Counted from the stretch's first letter, positions 24,591 through 33,134 are shown. The stretch is DNA of 64,000 nt from Flavobacteriales bacterium (GCA_016716605.1 JADJWA010000001.1:3393001-3457000), one strand, 5' to 3'. Numbers and translations are program-made. The notes: generated by a model from the sequence alone, not told the origin.

Positions 24591-25688
24591 TCAATGCTGG
24601 TCGTAATCGATCACCACGCGCTGCGAGCGTGGATGGGTCTGGCAGGTGAGCACGTAGCCCTGTTCCACCTCCTCGTCGGTGAGCGCGTAGTTCATTTCCA
24701 TCTCCACCTGCCCCTCGACCACGCGGGCCTTGCAGGTGCAGCAAACCGCACCCTTGCAGGCGTAAGGCACATCGAGCCCGGCATCAAGTGCGGCATCGAG
24801 CACAGCATCGCCATTGGCCTTCACTTTCAGCTCATGCTCACGGCCATCCATGATCACCTTCACGTCGGCTACCCCGGTGAAGGCCGTTGAGGTGGCGTGG
24901 GTGGTCTCCTTCTTGGCTTCGGTGCTCACCGGGGTGCCGAAGAGCTCGATATGGATGCGCTTCCTATCCACCCCGAGCTTCTCCAACGCCTCGCTCACAT
25001 TCACCATCATCTGCTCCGGCCCGCAGATGAAATACTCATTGGTGTTGCTGTCCGCCACGAATCGCTTCACCAGTTCCACCGCCTTCTCCATGGTGATGCG
25101 CCCGTTGAAGAGCCTGTCCTCATCGATGCCCTTGCTGAGGATGTGATGCACGCCCAGCCGATCGCCGTGCAGCGCCTTCAGCTCATCGAGGCGCTGGCGG
25201 AAGATGATCCGGTCCACATCGGTATTGCCATAGAAGAGCGTGAAGCGGCTCTTCGGTTCGGTGCGCAGCACGGTCTTAAGGATGCTGAGGATGGGCGTGA
25301 TCCCGCTGCCGGCCGCGAAGGCCACTATCTGGCGCTCCTTGGCGGGATCCAAGGCGGTGGTGAAGCTGCCCATGGGCGACATCACCTCGATGCTCATGCC
25401 GGGCTTCAGCTTGTCAACGAGCTGGGTGCTGGCACGGCCATTCGGCACCTTCTTCACCGCGATGCGGAAGCGCTCGTGATCAAGCGGGCTGCTGCAGATG
25501 CTGTAGGAGCGGCGCAGCTCCTCCCCGTTCACCATGAGCTTCAAGGTGACGTACTGCCCGTGCTGGAATGCGAATTCACTCCGCAGCGAGGGCGGGACAT
25601 CGAAGCCCACCACGATGCAGTCGGGGGTCTCCTGATGCACTTCGGCGACGGAAAGGGAGTGGAAGTGGGCCATACGGGTGCTGCTCAT
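24591..25688 (-). CDS. paaE: 1,2-phenylacetyl-CoA epoxidase, reductase subunit PaaE
   Basis: A 365-residue iron-sulfur flavoprotein that passes electrons from NAD(P)H to the PaaAC oxygenase. N-terminal FAD domain with RRSYSICSS (about 60-68), an NAD-binding domain with AAGSGITPILSI and YFICGPEQMM, and a C-terminal 2Fe-2S ferredoxin domain with the cysteine set CKGAVCCTCKA ... LTCQTH. The start MSSTRMAHF at 25688 was preferred because a perfect TATTTTTG promoter element lies 12 nt upstream. It is divergent from paaABCD. Confidence 0.96.
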   Translation of the reverse strand: MSSTRMAHFHSLSVAEVHQETPDCIVVGFDVPPSLRSEFAFQHGQYVTLKLMVNGEELRRSYSICSSPLDHERFRIAVKKVPNGRASTQLVDKLKPGMSIEVMSPMGSFTTALDPAKERQIVAFAAGSGITPILSILKTVLRTEPKSRFTLFYGNTDVDRIIFRQRLDELKALHGDRLGVHHILSKGIDEDRLFNGRITMEKAVELVKRFVADSNTNEYFICGPEQMMVNVSEALEKLGVDRKRIHIELFGTPVSTEAKKETTHATSTAFTGVADVKVIMDGREHELKVKANGDAVLDAALDAGLDVPYACKGAVCCTCKARVVEGQVEMEMNYALTDEEVEQGYVLTCQTHPRSQRVVIDYDQH

Positions 25689-25700
25689 GCTGAAGGCGGG

Positions 25701-25708
25701 CAAAAATA
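25701..25708 (-). promoter_or_regulatory. Bacteroidota -7 element (TATTTTTG)
   Basis: Exact TAnnTTTG match, 12 nt before the paaE start. Confidence 0.6.
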
Positions 25709-25801
25709 GAAGCGGTTGCGCTGGCAGGAGCCCGATGAACAGATTGACCGCCCGTATCGTTCGGAAGTGACGGGAATCAGGCTCGCATGGAGGACCGCCC
25801 C

Positions 25802-25809
25802 TACTTTCG
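25802..25809 (+). promoter_or_regulatory. Bacteroidota -7 element (TACTTTCG)
   Basis: TAnnTTYG match, 22 nt before the paaA start. Confidence 0.55.
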
Positions 25810-25831
25810 CAAACCGTAATCGCATGCCCCA

Positions 25832-26773
25832 ATGACCGAAGTGAGGAACCTCGAGGATCTCTTCCAAGCCAAGATCGACGCCGAGCAGAAGATCGAACCG
25901 AAGGACTGGATGCCGGACGCCTACCGCAAGAACCTCATCCGGCAGATCAGCCAGCATGCGCACAGCGAAGTAGTGGGCATGTTGCCCGAAGGCAATTGGA
26001 TCACTCGCGCACCCAGCCTGAAGCGCAAGGCCATCCTGTTGGCCAAGGTGCAGGACGAAGCCGGACACGGCCTATACCTATACAGCGCTGTGGAGACCAT
26101 GGGCACCAGCCGCGAGCAGACCATCGACGACCTGCTGAGCGGCAAGGCCAAGTACAGCAGCATCTTCAACTACCCCACCCTGACCTGGGCCGACATCGGC
26201 GCCATCGGCTGGCTCGTGGACGGTGCGGCCATCATGAACCAGGTGATGCTCTGCAGAACCAGCTACGGCCCTTACGCCCGTGCCATGGTGCGCATCTGCA
26301 AGGAGGAAAGCTTCCACCAGCGCCAGGGCTATGAGATCATGGCCGTGCTGGCGAAGGGCTCACCCGAGCAGAAGGAAATGGCGCAGGATGCACTCAACCG
26401 TTGGTGGTGGCCCAGTCTCATGATGTTCGGCCCCACGGATGCGAACAGCCCGCACAGCGCGCAGAGCATGAAGTGGAAGATCAAGCGCCAGAGCAACGAC
26501 GAATTGCGCCAGACCTTCATTGATCGCACCGTGCAGCAGGCTGAAGTGATCGGCCTTACGATCCCCGATCCGGACCTGAAGTGGAACGAAGAGACCCAGC
26601 ACTACGACTGGGGCGCCATCGACTGGACAGAATTCAACAATGTGGTGGCCGGCAATGGACCCTGCAACAAGGAACGCCTCGCGGCTCGCAACAAGGCCCA
26701 CAACGAGGGTGCATGGGTGCGAGACGCCGCCGTGGCCTACGCCGCCAAGAAGGCCAAACGAAAAGCTGCATAA
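25832..26773 (+). CDS. paaA: 1,2-phenylacetyl-CoA epoxidase, catalytic subunit PaaA
   Basis: A 313-residue diiron oxygenase subunit that epoxidises phenylacetyl-CoA. The ferritin-like helices carry the ligand motifs: QDEAGHG (Glu, His near residues 72-78) and CKEESFHQRQGYE (Glu, His near 153-165). Length and sequence are typical of PaaA throughout (for example NRWWWPSLMMFGP). It heads the + strand paa cluster and is divergent from paaE. A hairpin lies in the 68-bp gap to paaB. Confidence 0.98.
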   Translation: MTEVRNLEDLFQAKIDAEQKIEPKDWMPDAYRKNLIRQISQHAHSEVVGMLPEGNWITRAPSLKRKAILLAKVQDEAGHGLYLYSAVETMGTSREQTIDDLLSGKAKYSSIFNYPTLTWADIGAIGWLVDGAAIMNQVMLCRTSYGPYARAMVRICKEESFHQRQGYEIMAVLAKGSPEQKEMAQDALNRWWWPSLMMFGPTDANSPHSAQSMKWKIKRQSNDELRQTFIDRTVQQAEVIGLTIPDPDLKWNEETQHYDWGAIDWTEFNNVVAGNGPCNKERLAARNKAHNEGAWVRDAAVAYAAKKAKRKAA

Positions 26774-26791
26774 TTCACGATCGAAGCACCC

Positions 26792-26819
26792 GTAGCGTCG
26801 ACCCACTGGGTCGACCTAC
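26792..26819. repeat. Palindromic hairpin between paaA and paaB
   Basis: GTCGACCC (26797-26804) and GGGTCGAC (26808-26815) with outer GTAG/CTAC, one bulged base and a 3-nt loop. It could be a processing or attenuation signal, or a small dispersed element. Confidence 0.55.
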
Positions 26820-26841
26820 CACCCGATACCACCGGACACCA

Positions 26842-27135
26842 ATGAGCGAGAATCCGAACAACTGGCCCCTCTGGGAGATCTTCATCCAGAGCAAGCGCGG
26901 CCTCGATCATAAGCACGTAGGCAGCTTGCACGCGGCTGATGCAGACATGGCCATCGAGAACGCCCGCGATGTGTACACGCGCCGCAACGAAGGCAACAGC
27001 ATCTGGGTGGTGAAGAGCGAGCACATCCACGCCAGCCGGCCGGAGGATGCTGAGAGCTTCTACGACCCGGCGGATGACAAAGTGTACCGGCATCCGACCT
27101 TCTACACGATGCCTGAGGGCGCGAAATACATCTGA
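26842..27135 (+). CDS. paaB: 1,2-phenylacetyl-CoA epoxidase subunit PaaB
   Basis: A 97-residue structural subunit of the epoxidase complex. LWEIFIQSKRGLDHKHVGSLHA near the N-terminus and the conserved NARDVYTRRNEG followed by IWVVKS are diagnostic. It is required for the assembled PaaABCE complex and has no catalytic site of its own. Start at ATG 26842; the longer upstream frame overlaps paaA. Confidence 0.96.
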   Translation: MSENPNNWPLWEIFIQSKRGLDHKHVGSLHAADADMAIENARDVYTRRNEGNSIWVVKSEHIHASRPEDAESFYDPADDKVYRHPTFYTMPEGAKYI

Positions 27136-27151
27136 TCCACAGCAACGATCT

Positions 27152-27189
27152 CCGGCCTTACGATCGTACGGGCCGGAAATTTCCGGCCC
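27152..27189. repeat. Palindrome between paaB and paaC
   Basis: A perfect 20-bp palindrome (two 10-bp arms, 27170-27179 and 27180-27189) with an additional CCGGCC copy at about 27152-27157 that can pair with its GGCCGG. It lies directly before the paaC start. Confidence 0.6.
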
Positions 27190-27194
27190 CGACA

Positions 27195-27947
27195 ATGAGC
27201 CAAGCACTCGTCACCTACACCCTCCGCCTCGCGGATGACCTCCTCATCCTGAGCCAACGCCTCAGCGAGTGGTGCGGTCACGGGCCCATCCTGGAGGAGG
27301 ACATCGCCCTTACCAACCGTGCCCTGGACCACCTCGGCGAAGCCCGCAACCTCTTGACCTACGCCGGGCAGGGGGAAGGCAAGGGACGCACCGAGGACGA
27401 CCTCGCCTACCTGCGCATGGAGCGCCACTACACGAACGTGAAATTGGTGGAGCAGCCCAACGGCGACTACGCCCACACCATGGCGCGCAGCTTCCTCTTC
27501 GATGCCTACCACCTGCCGCTGATGCAAGCGCTCACCAAGAGCACCGACGCGCAGCTCGCGGCCATCGCGGGCAAGAGCGTGAAGGAGGCCACCTACCACC
27601 TACGCGCCAGCAGCGAGTGGATCATCCGCTTCGGGGATGGGGCGGAGGAGAGCCACCAACGCGCCCAAGCCGCCCTCGACGACCTGTGGACCTACATCGG
27701 CGAACTCTTCGAAAGAGATTCGGTGTTGGAGGAGATGACCAAGGCGGGCATCGCCCCGGACATCGCCGCCATCAAGGAAAGCTGGAGCAAGACGGTGGAC
27801 CAGGTGCTGGCCGAAGCCACGCTGAAGCGCCCCGCCGATGCCTTCATGATGACCGGCGGCCGCAAGGGCCTGCACAGCGAATACATGGGTTTCATCCTGG
27901 CGGAGATGCAGCATGTGACGCGGGCGTATCCGGGGGTGGCGTGGTAG
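27195..27947 (+). CDS. paaC: 1,2-phenylacetyl-CoA epoxidase subunit PaaC
   Basis: A 250-residue ferritin-like structural subunit that pairs with PaaA. RLADDLLILSQRLSEWCGHGPILEEDIAL and NRALDHLGEAR are characteristic, and the protein shows the family's helical bundle with partly lost metal ligands. It starts 5 bp after a palindrome and ends 3 bp before an inverted repeat. Confidence 0.96.
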   Translation: MSQALVTYTLRLADDLLILSQRLSEWCGHGPILEEDIALTNRALDHLGEARNLLTYAGQGEGKGRTEDDLAYLRMERHYTNVKLVEQPNGDYAHTMARSFLFDAYHLPLMQALTKSTDAQLAAIAGKSVKEATYHLRASSEWIIRFGDGAEESHQRAQAALDDLWTYIGELFERDSVLEEMTKAGIAPDIAAIKESWSKTVDQVLAEATLKRPADAFMMTGGRKGLHSEYMGFILAEMQHVTRAYPGVAW

Positions 27948-27950
27948 GAA

Positions 27951-27979
27951 TTGAACCGCAACGACGCGACGACGCAACG
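27951..27979 (+). repeat. Left inverted repeat flanking the inserted ORF
   Basis: A 29-bp sequence whose reverse complement matches 28550-28578 at about 26 of 29 positions. It begins 3 bp after the paaC stop. Confidence 0.7.
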
Positions 27980-27990
27980 TGCAGAATCAA

Positions 27991-28494
27991 ATGCGACTGC
28001 TAATCGGATCCGTTTTCGCCTTGGGCATGAGTAATGGTGCATGCTTCGGGCAAGTCACGGACCTGATGGTCGTGAAGGCCTTCGCCGAGAACTACGCACC
28101 AGACAGGGAAAGCCCAGCTCAACTTGAAGATGTGCCAGCAGAGGTGGTGCTAGCCTTCGAGAAACTGAGGAAGAGCGATCAATCTTCCTGCGAGAAGTAT
28201 TTGGCCTTGGTCTTCGTCAAACTATACCGGTCGCATCTCGAATGCTGTAACCAGTCCTACGAGTTGCGGACCAAGCCCTCAAGCGGCATTGACAAGACGG
28301 CGGATCCGCTCCTCTTTGTGTTCAATAGCATCACGAAGCAGTTCGATGCCAGCAAGCCTATCGAGTTCATCTCATCGGGTGTGCCATACAAATGGGTCAA
28401 GATGCGATCATACCTGCTCAATGATGCGGCGATCAAGAAGGAGGTCGCCATCATAAAAGTGAAACAAACCGAGATCCTCAAAGGGAAGATCTGA
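27991..28494 (+). CDS. Secreted protein of unknown function inserted in the paa cluster
   Basis: A 167-residue protein with a signal peptide (MRLLIGSVFALGMSNGACFGQ). The mature part has a helical, Cys-containing segment (CEKYLALVFVKLYRSHLECCNQSY) and no recognised family. G+C content is clearly lower than paaC and paaD, it has no known role in phenylacetate metabolism, and it is bounded by near-perfect 29-bp inverted repeats. A GTG 12 nt upstream lies inside the left repeat, so ATG 27991 is preferred. It may be a captured gene or small mobile unit. Confidence 0.55.
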   Translation: MRLLIGSVFALGMSNGACFGQVTDLMVVKAFAENYAPDRESPAQLEDVPAEVVLAFEKLRKSDQSSCEKYLALVFVKLYRSHLECCNQSYELRTKPSSGIDKTADPLLFVFNSITKQFDASKPIEFISSGVPYKWVKMRSYLLNDAAIKKEVAIIKVKQTEILKGKI

Positions 28495-28549
28495 TGGCAA
28501 GGTCTCCCTCCACAATAAATACCTGTTGGGTCTTGATTCGTCGCGGTTC

Positions 28550-28578
28550 CGTTGCGTCGTTGCGTCGTCGCGGTTGAA
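28550..28578 (-). repeat. Right inverted repeat flanking the inserted ORF
   Basis: Reverse-complement partner of 27951-27979 with three mismatches; ends 9 nt before the paaD start. Confidence 0.7.
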
Positions 28579-28587
28579 TACATTCCC

Positions 28588-29073
28588 ATGATCACCAAAC
28601 ACCGCATCCTCGAGCTCCTCGACTACGTGAAGGACCCGGAGATCCCGGTGATCAACGTGCTGGAGTTGGGCGTGGTGCGCGGCGTGGAGGTGGAGGAGAG
28701 CGGCAAAGCCATCATCACCATCACCCCTACCTACACCGGCTGCCCGGCCATGGACGTGATGGCGGCCGACATCAAGAAGGAACTGCTGGAGGCCGGCGTG
28801 CCCGAGGTGGAAGTGAAGATGACCCTCGCCCCCGCTTGGACTACCGACTGGATCACCGACGAAGGCAAGCGCAAGCTGAGGGAATACGGCATCGCCCCGC
28901 CGGAAAAGAGCGCCGACATCCGCGCGCTGAAAGGCGAACAACCCGTAGTGGCCTGTCCGCAGTGCGGCTCGAAGAACACGGTGTTGCTCTCGCTCTTCGG
29001 CAGCACGGCTTGCAAGGCGCTGTGGAAGTGCCAGGATTGTCTGGAGCCGTTCGATCAGTTCAAGTGCTTGTGA
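28588..29073 (+). CDS. paaD: 1,2-phenylacetyl-CoA epoxidase subunit PaaD
   Basis: A 161-residue MIP18/DUF59-family protein thought to help assemble the metal centre of the epoxidase. N-terminal DUF59 domain with DPEIPVINVLELGVVRGV and TPTYTGCPAMDVM, and a C-terminal zinc-binding region (CPQCGSK ... CQDCLEPFDQFKC). The start MITKHR at 28588 is preferred; an in-frame TTG at 28552 lies within the inverted repeat. Confidence 0.95.
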   Translation: MITKHRILELLDYVKDPEIPVINVLELGVVRGVEVEESGKAIITITPTYTGCPAMDVMAADIKKELLEAGVPEVEVKMTLAPAWTTDWITDEGKRKLREYGIAPPEKSADIRALKGEQPVVACPQCGSKNTVLLSLFGSTACKALWKCQDCLEPFDQFKCL

Positions 29074-29102
29074 GCCGGCCGACCCTCTCCGCCTGAGGCC
29101 GC

Positions 29103-29110
29103 TACTTTCG
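29103..29110 (+). promoter_or_regulatory. Bacteroidota -7 element (TACTTTCG)
   Basis: TAnnTTYG match 7 nt before the CCA-adding enzyme start; identical to the element before paaA. Confidence 0.5.
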
Positions 29111-29117
29111 CCGCCCG

Positions 29118-30575
29118 ATGCCTACCGGGCGCAAATACACCGTTGATCCCGAACGTCTCGATGGCGTCACGGTCGAACCGCTCTTCGCAGCGGTGGCGGC
29201 GGAAGCAGCGCATCAGGACATTCCCGCTTTCGCGATTGGCGGTTATGTGCGGGACAGACTCATCGGCCGTCCATGCAAGGACATCGACTTCGTGGTAGAG
29301 GGCGATGGGATGGCGTTCGCCGAGGCCGTGGCGCAGCGCCTCGATGCCGGGCAGGTGCATGCCTTCAAGAATTTCGGGACAGCGATGTTCATGTTCGGCG
29401 ACCACCAGGTGGAGTTCGTGGGCGCTCGCAAGGAGAGCTACAGCCGCAATAGCCGCAAGCCCGAAGTGGAGCCGGGCAGCATCCAGGACGATCAGGAGCG
29501 CCGCGATTTCACCATCAACGCGCTGGCCATCTCACTTAACCAAGGGAGCCTCGGCGCGCTGGTGGATCCCTTCGGCGGCATCCTTCATCTCGACCAAGGA
29601 CTGCTGCGCACACCGCTCGATCCGGACATTACCTTCAGTGACGATCCGTTGCGCATGCTGCGGGCCGTGCGCTTCGCCAATCAGCTCGGCTTCACCATCG
29701 ACCCCATCACCTTCGAGGCGATCAAGCGGAACGCGAAGCGATTGGAGATCATCAGCGCCGAGCGCATCCACAGCGAGCTGAACAAGATCATCGGCTGCGA
29801 CAGCCCGAGCCAAGGCTTCATCCTCCTTCGCGAGAGCGGCCTGCTGGCGGAGTTCTTCCCCGAATTCCTGGAGCTCGCAGGCGCCGAGGAGAAATTCGGC
29901 ATCGGCCACAAGGACAACTTCTACCATACGCTGCAGGTGCTCGACAACGTCTGCGCGAAGAGCAACGACCTCTGGCTGCGCTGGGCCGCCATCCTGCACG
30001 ACATCGCCAAGCCCGCCACCAAGCGCTTCGAGCCCGGTCATGGCTGGACCTTCCACGGGCACGAGGACAAAGGCGCACGCATGGTGCCCAAGATCTTCCG
30101 CCGCCTGAAGCTCCCCCTGGATGAGCAGATGAAGTTCGTGCAGAAGCTCGTGGCGCTCCACCTGCGGCCCATCGCCCTCACCAAGGAAGAGGTCACCGAC
30201 AGCGCCATCCGCCGACTGCTCTTCGACGCTGGTGACGACATCGACGCGCTCATGATCCTCTGCCGCGCCGACATCACCAGCAAGAACGAGAAGAAGAAGG
30301 ACCGCTACCTGCGCAACTACGAGCTCGTGATCCAGAAGCTCAAGGACGTGGAGGAGAAGGACCGCGTGCGCAATTTCCAGCCGCCCATCACCGGCGAGGA
30401 CATCATGCGGGCATTCAACATCCCGCCCTGCAAGCTCATCGGCGACATCAAGACGGTGATCAAGGATGCGATCCTCGATGGACAGATCCAAAATGAACGT
30501 GAGCAGGCCTGGGCACTGATGGTCGAGACGGGCCGCAGGCTGGGATTGGACCTCAAAGCCTCACCTCATCTCTAG
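29118..30575 (+). CDS. CCA tRNA nucleotidyltransferase / poly(A) polymerase family, HD domain
   Basis: A 485-residue class II nucleotidyltransferase. The head domain has AIGGYVRDRLIGRPCKDIDFVV (GG and DxD catalytic carboxylates), then the RRDFTINALA motif and the RMLRAVRFANQLGF motif. A C-terminal HD domain is at about residues 255-330 (WAAILHDIAKP). It adds or repairs the CCA end of tRNA; a role in polyadenylation cannot be excluded from sequence. It ends sharing the CTAG with the convergent glycosyltransferase. Confidence 0.94.
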   Translation: MPTGRKYTVDPERLDGVTVEPLFAAVAAEAAHQDIPAFAIGGYVRDRLIGRPCKDIDFVVEGDGMAFAEAVAQRLDAGQVHAFKNFGTAMFMFGDHQVEFVGARKESYSRNSRKPEVEPGSIQDDQERRDFTINALAISLNQGSLGALVDPFGGILHLDQGLLRTPLDPDITFSDDPLRMLRAVRFANQLGFTIDPITFEAIKRNAKRLEIISAERIHSELNKIIGCDSPSQGFILLRESGLLAEFFPEFLELAGAEEKFGIGHKDNFYHTLQVLDNVCAKSNDLWLRWAAILHDIAKPATKRFEPGHGWTFHGHEDKGARMVPKIFRRLKLPLDEQMKFVQKLVALHLRPIALTKEEVTDSAIRRLLFDAGDDIDALMILCRADITSKNEKKKDRYLRNYELVIQKLKDVEEKDRVRNFQPPITGEDIMRAFNIPPCKLIGDIKTVIKDAILDGQIQNEREQAWALMVETGRRLGLDLKASPHL

Positions 30576-31906
30576 CCCGCCAGCACTGCCTTCGCGTAGT
30601 TCGCCCAGCTCATCGTCTTCGTGGCCTCCACCACGTTCTCTCGGGGAATTGGCCTCTCAATGCTGGCCTTCATCACACGCACCATGTCGGCGACGTCCTT
30701 CGGATCGGCGAGGTAGCCATTGAAGCCGTCGGTGATGGTCTCAGGGAAATGCCCCACGCGCGTGGCCACGGCAGGCAGCTTGAAGTTGTAGCTGAGGCTC
30801 TCCACGCCGCTGGGCGTCGCGGTCTCATAGAAGAGCACGATGGTATCCGCCACTTGGAAATAGGGCGGCACCTCCTCATTCGGGATGAAGCGGTCCACCA
30901 CCAGCGTACGGTCCTTCAACCCCAACTTCTCGATCATCGCCAAGGGATCGTAGTTGCGCTCGTCGTCGGATTTCTTCAAGAAGAGCTTCTTCAGTGTGCC
31001 GAATACGGCGTTCTTCAGCTTCGTGCTGAGCTTGCTTTGATCCACCGTGTGCCAGAAGCGCTCCCCAACGATCATCAAACTCACGTCATCGCGCTGCTTG
31101 GCCAGTTCCGAAAAAGCCTCGATGCAGTAATGAAGCCCTTTGTACTTGCGGATGAAGCCAAAGAAGAGGTAGACGTGCTTGCGTAATCCGTGCTGCGCTT
31201 TCCAGGATTCCTTGTCGAAGGATGGATCGGGCTTGAAAAGGGAGTAGATGGGGTGGTAGAGCTTGAGGATGGCCTTTGGTCCCAGGTCTTTGGTCCCAGG
31301 TCCATGGCCAGTTCCTGCCATAGACCTGGGACCTTGGACCAAAGACCGCGCCTCCGAGCGCCCATCCAACGTCATATCGAACTTCGTCTCTGGCATAAGC
31401 GCCTTCAGTTCCTCCGCCGTCTTGTACGCGTGAACGATGAAGCTGTGCCCGTGCCGAAGGGCCATGCGCGTGAGCCGCGCGTCGAGGCTGCTTTGTTCCT
31501 TGGCAGCCACGAAGTGCAGGTCGAAGAGGATCTCGGCTTGCGTGTGCTTGCGCAGGTACTTCGCGATGGTATTGAGCGGGATGCCCTGCGTGGGGTTGTA
31601 CCACTGGATGATCACCTTGTCCGGATTCAGTGCGGTGATGGCCTTCGCGGTCTTCCACCAAGTGCCGGGAGCGTTCCAGTTGGTGAGGTAATGCACCTGG
31701 ATGTCGTAGCCCTCCAGGAAGTCGCTGCGGCTGGCCTTGTCCACGAACTCGCGCGGGATGATCGCGGGATACTGCTGCGTCCAGCTGACGATGGTGACCT
31801 GCGCGCCCTCATCCTTCAGCGAACGCGCTAACGCCGTGTTGTACTGCGCGATGCCGCCTTTGAACTTGGGGCCTGGGCCGAAGCAGATAATGTGCGGGGA
31901 ATTCAT
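30572..31906 (-). CDS. Glycosyltransferase family 4 (GT-B fold) with in-frame palindromic insert
   Basis: A 444-residue GT-B transferase. N-terminal HIICFGPGPKFKGGIAQYN, and a C-terminal nucleotide-sugar domain with VYLFFGFIRKYKGLHYCIEAF, PNEEVPPYFQVADTIVLFYETATPSGV and the E-rich loop. The likely role is sugar transfer in surface polysaccharide or lipooligosaccharide synthesis. The 72 bp at 31275-31346 is a strong imperfect palindrome read in frame, coding about 24 residues rich in Gly, Pro and Ser (region GPRSMAGTGHGPGTKD). It lies between the two lobes, where an added loop may be tolerated. Start MNSPHII at 31906. The epimerase gene is 94 bp upstream. Confidence 0.87.
   Translation of the reverse strand: MNSPHIICFGPGPKFKGGIAQYNTALARSLKDEGAQVTIVSWTQQYPAIIPREFVDKASRSDFLEGYDIQVHYLTNWNAPGTWWKTAKAITALNPDKVIIQWYNPTQGIPLNTIAKYLRKHTQAEILFDLHFVAAKEQSSLDARLTRMALRHGHSFIVHAYKTAEELKALMPETKFDMTLDGRSEARSLVQGPRSMAGTGHGPGTKDLGPKAILKLYHPIYSLFKPDPSFDKESWKAQHGLRKHVYLFFGFIRKYKGLHYCIEAFSELAKQRDDVSLMIVGERFWHTVDQSKLSTKLKNAVFGTLKKLFLKKSDDERNYDPLAMIEKLGLKDRTLVVDRFIPNEEVPPYFQVADTIVLFYETATPSGVESLSYNFKLPAVATRVGHFPETITDGFNGYLADPKDVADMVRVMKASIERPIPRENVVEATKTMSWANYAKAVLAG
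31275..31346. repeat. In-frame palindromic element inside the GT4 gene
   Basis: Inner arms GGTCCCAGGTCCATGGC (from 31292) and CCATAGACCTGGGACC (to 31334), outer arms built from GGTCTTTGGTCC (31285-31296) and GGACCAAAGACC (31335-31346), with an extra partial copy at 31275-31284. The total length keeps the reading frame. Confidence 0.7.
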
Positions 31907-32000
31907 CGGGGCAAATGGCGAATGGTCAGTGGCGACTGGAGCGGCTCTTTGGCATGCGGCATTTTCCATTCACCATTCGCCAAATTCCATTCACCTGCGA

Positions 32001-33035
32001 TCAGATCTTCTTCATCGCCGCCTCATACACCCTCCGCATCCCTTCTTCAATGGAGATCTTCGCCTTCCACCCCAGGTTCTCCTCCACCCACGTCATGTCG
32101 CAGTAGCGGCTGTGAACACCAACGGGTTTGTCAAGCAAGGGCTTGATGGTGGGCTTGTAGCCAGCGAAGCCGGTGAAGACCTCGATCAGTTCCAGGAAGC
32201 TGGTGAGCCTGCCCATGCCGATGTTGATGGCGCGGCCGTCGCTGATCTTATCCATGGCCAGGAGCGTGAGGTCGAGCACGTCGTCGATGTGGACGAAGTC
32301 ACGGCCTTGTTTGCCGGTGCCCCAGACCTCGAACGGGTTCTCCTTTTTCGCAGCGCGCGCGGCGATAGCGGGCACGGGGTAGCTGAGGTCCTGATCCTCT
32401 CCATATCCGCTGAAGGGGCGGATGCAGGTGACGTGCACGCCGTAGTGGCTGGCCGCGATCTTCGCCAGGAACTCGCCGGTGAGCTTGCTCCAGCCATAGG
32501 TCATGTCAGGCTCGCCCATCCGCCTGAAGTCGATGTCGCTTTCCTTCAGCTGAAGCGTGTTGCTCTCGGTCTGCAGGTCGATGGGGTATGCGGCGCTGCT
32601 GCTGGGGTAGAGGAATCGGCGCGGTTTGTTGCGGCAGACATAGAGGAACATCTCGGCATCGATGCTGAGGTCCTGCGCTACGAGCATGGGGTCGCCATCG
32701 ATCTTGCTGCGCCCGCCTACGATGGCCGCGAAGTGGAAGATGTCGTCGAATAGGGCCACATTGAGGCCATAACGCTTCTGGAAATATTGCGGGTCCTTGT
32801 TCAGTTCGCGCAGCACATCGCGCAGGTCGGCCTGGATGAAGAGCAGGCGCTCATCGTCGCCGTAGATGCGCAGCTCCCGGTGCTCGAAGTTGAGCGGCTT
32901 GCCGATCCAGGTGTCGGGGTGGGTGCCCACGCTGAGGTCGTCGATGAAGAGCACTTTGGCCCCTTGGGCATAAAGGCGCTTGACCATGTTGCGGCCCACG
33001 AAGCCGCAGCCGCCGGTGACGAGGTGTGTAGCCAT
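32001..33035 (-). CDS. NAD-dependent epimerase/dehydratase
   Basis: A 344-residue short-chain dehydrogenase-type sugar epimerase. N-terminal Rossmann motif TGGCGFVGRNM, an Asp-Asp at LFIDDLS, FHFAAIVGG, and the catalytic Tyr-x3-Lys in YGWSKLTGE (with an upstream SSSAAYP Ser). RPFSGYG and the C-terminal GTGKQGRDFVHIDDV are typical of nucleotide-sugar epimerases such as GDP- or UDP-sugar enzymes. The exact substrate is not decided. It forms a pair with the GT4 gene downstream, suggesting a glycan pathway. A CATCTTTG element lies 6 nt upstream of the start. Confidence 0.92.
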   Translation of the reverse strand: MATHLVTGGCGFVGRNMVKRLYAQGAKVLFIDDLSVGTHPDTWIGKPLNFEHRELRIYGDDERLLFIQADLRDVLRELNKDPQYFQKRYGLNVALFDDIFHFAAIVGGRSKIDGDPMLVAQDLSIDAEMFLYVCRNKPRRFLYPSSSAAYPIDLQTESNTLQLKESDIDFRRMGEPDMTYGWSKLTGEFLAKIAASHYGVHVTCIRPFSGYGEDQDLSYPVPAIAARAAKKENPFEVWGTGKQGRDFVHIDDVLDLTLLAMDKISDGRAINIGMGRLTSFLELIEVFTGFAGYKPTIKPLLDKPVGVHSRYCDMTWVEENLGWKAKISIEEGMRRVYEAAMKKI

Positions 33036-33041
33036 GAGCGG

Positions 33042-33049
33042 CAAAGATG
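33042..33049 (-). promoter_or_regulatory. Possible -7 element (CATCTTTG)
   Basis: One mismatch to TAnnTTTG, 6 nt before the epimerase start. Confidence 0.4.
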
Positions 33050-33134
33050 GGTGCGTAGCCTGAGCTTGATGCTTGCAGTGGATTTGGCACCTCCAGCGCT
33101 CCCGACCTTGGGGACCCCGCTGCACGGCCATTGA

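Noticed and set aside
27136..27194. Riboswitch in front of paaC
   Set aside because: The structure is a simple palindrome, with no recognisable aptamer core.
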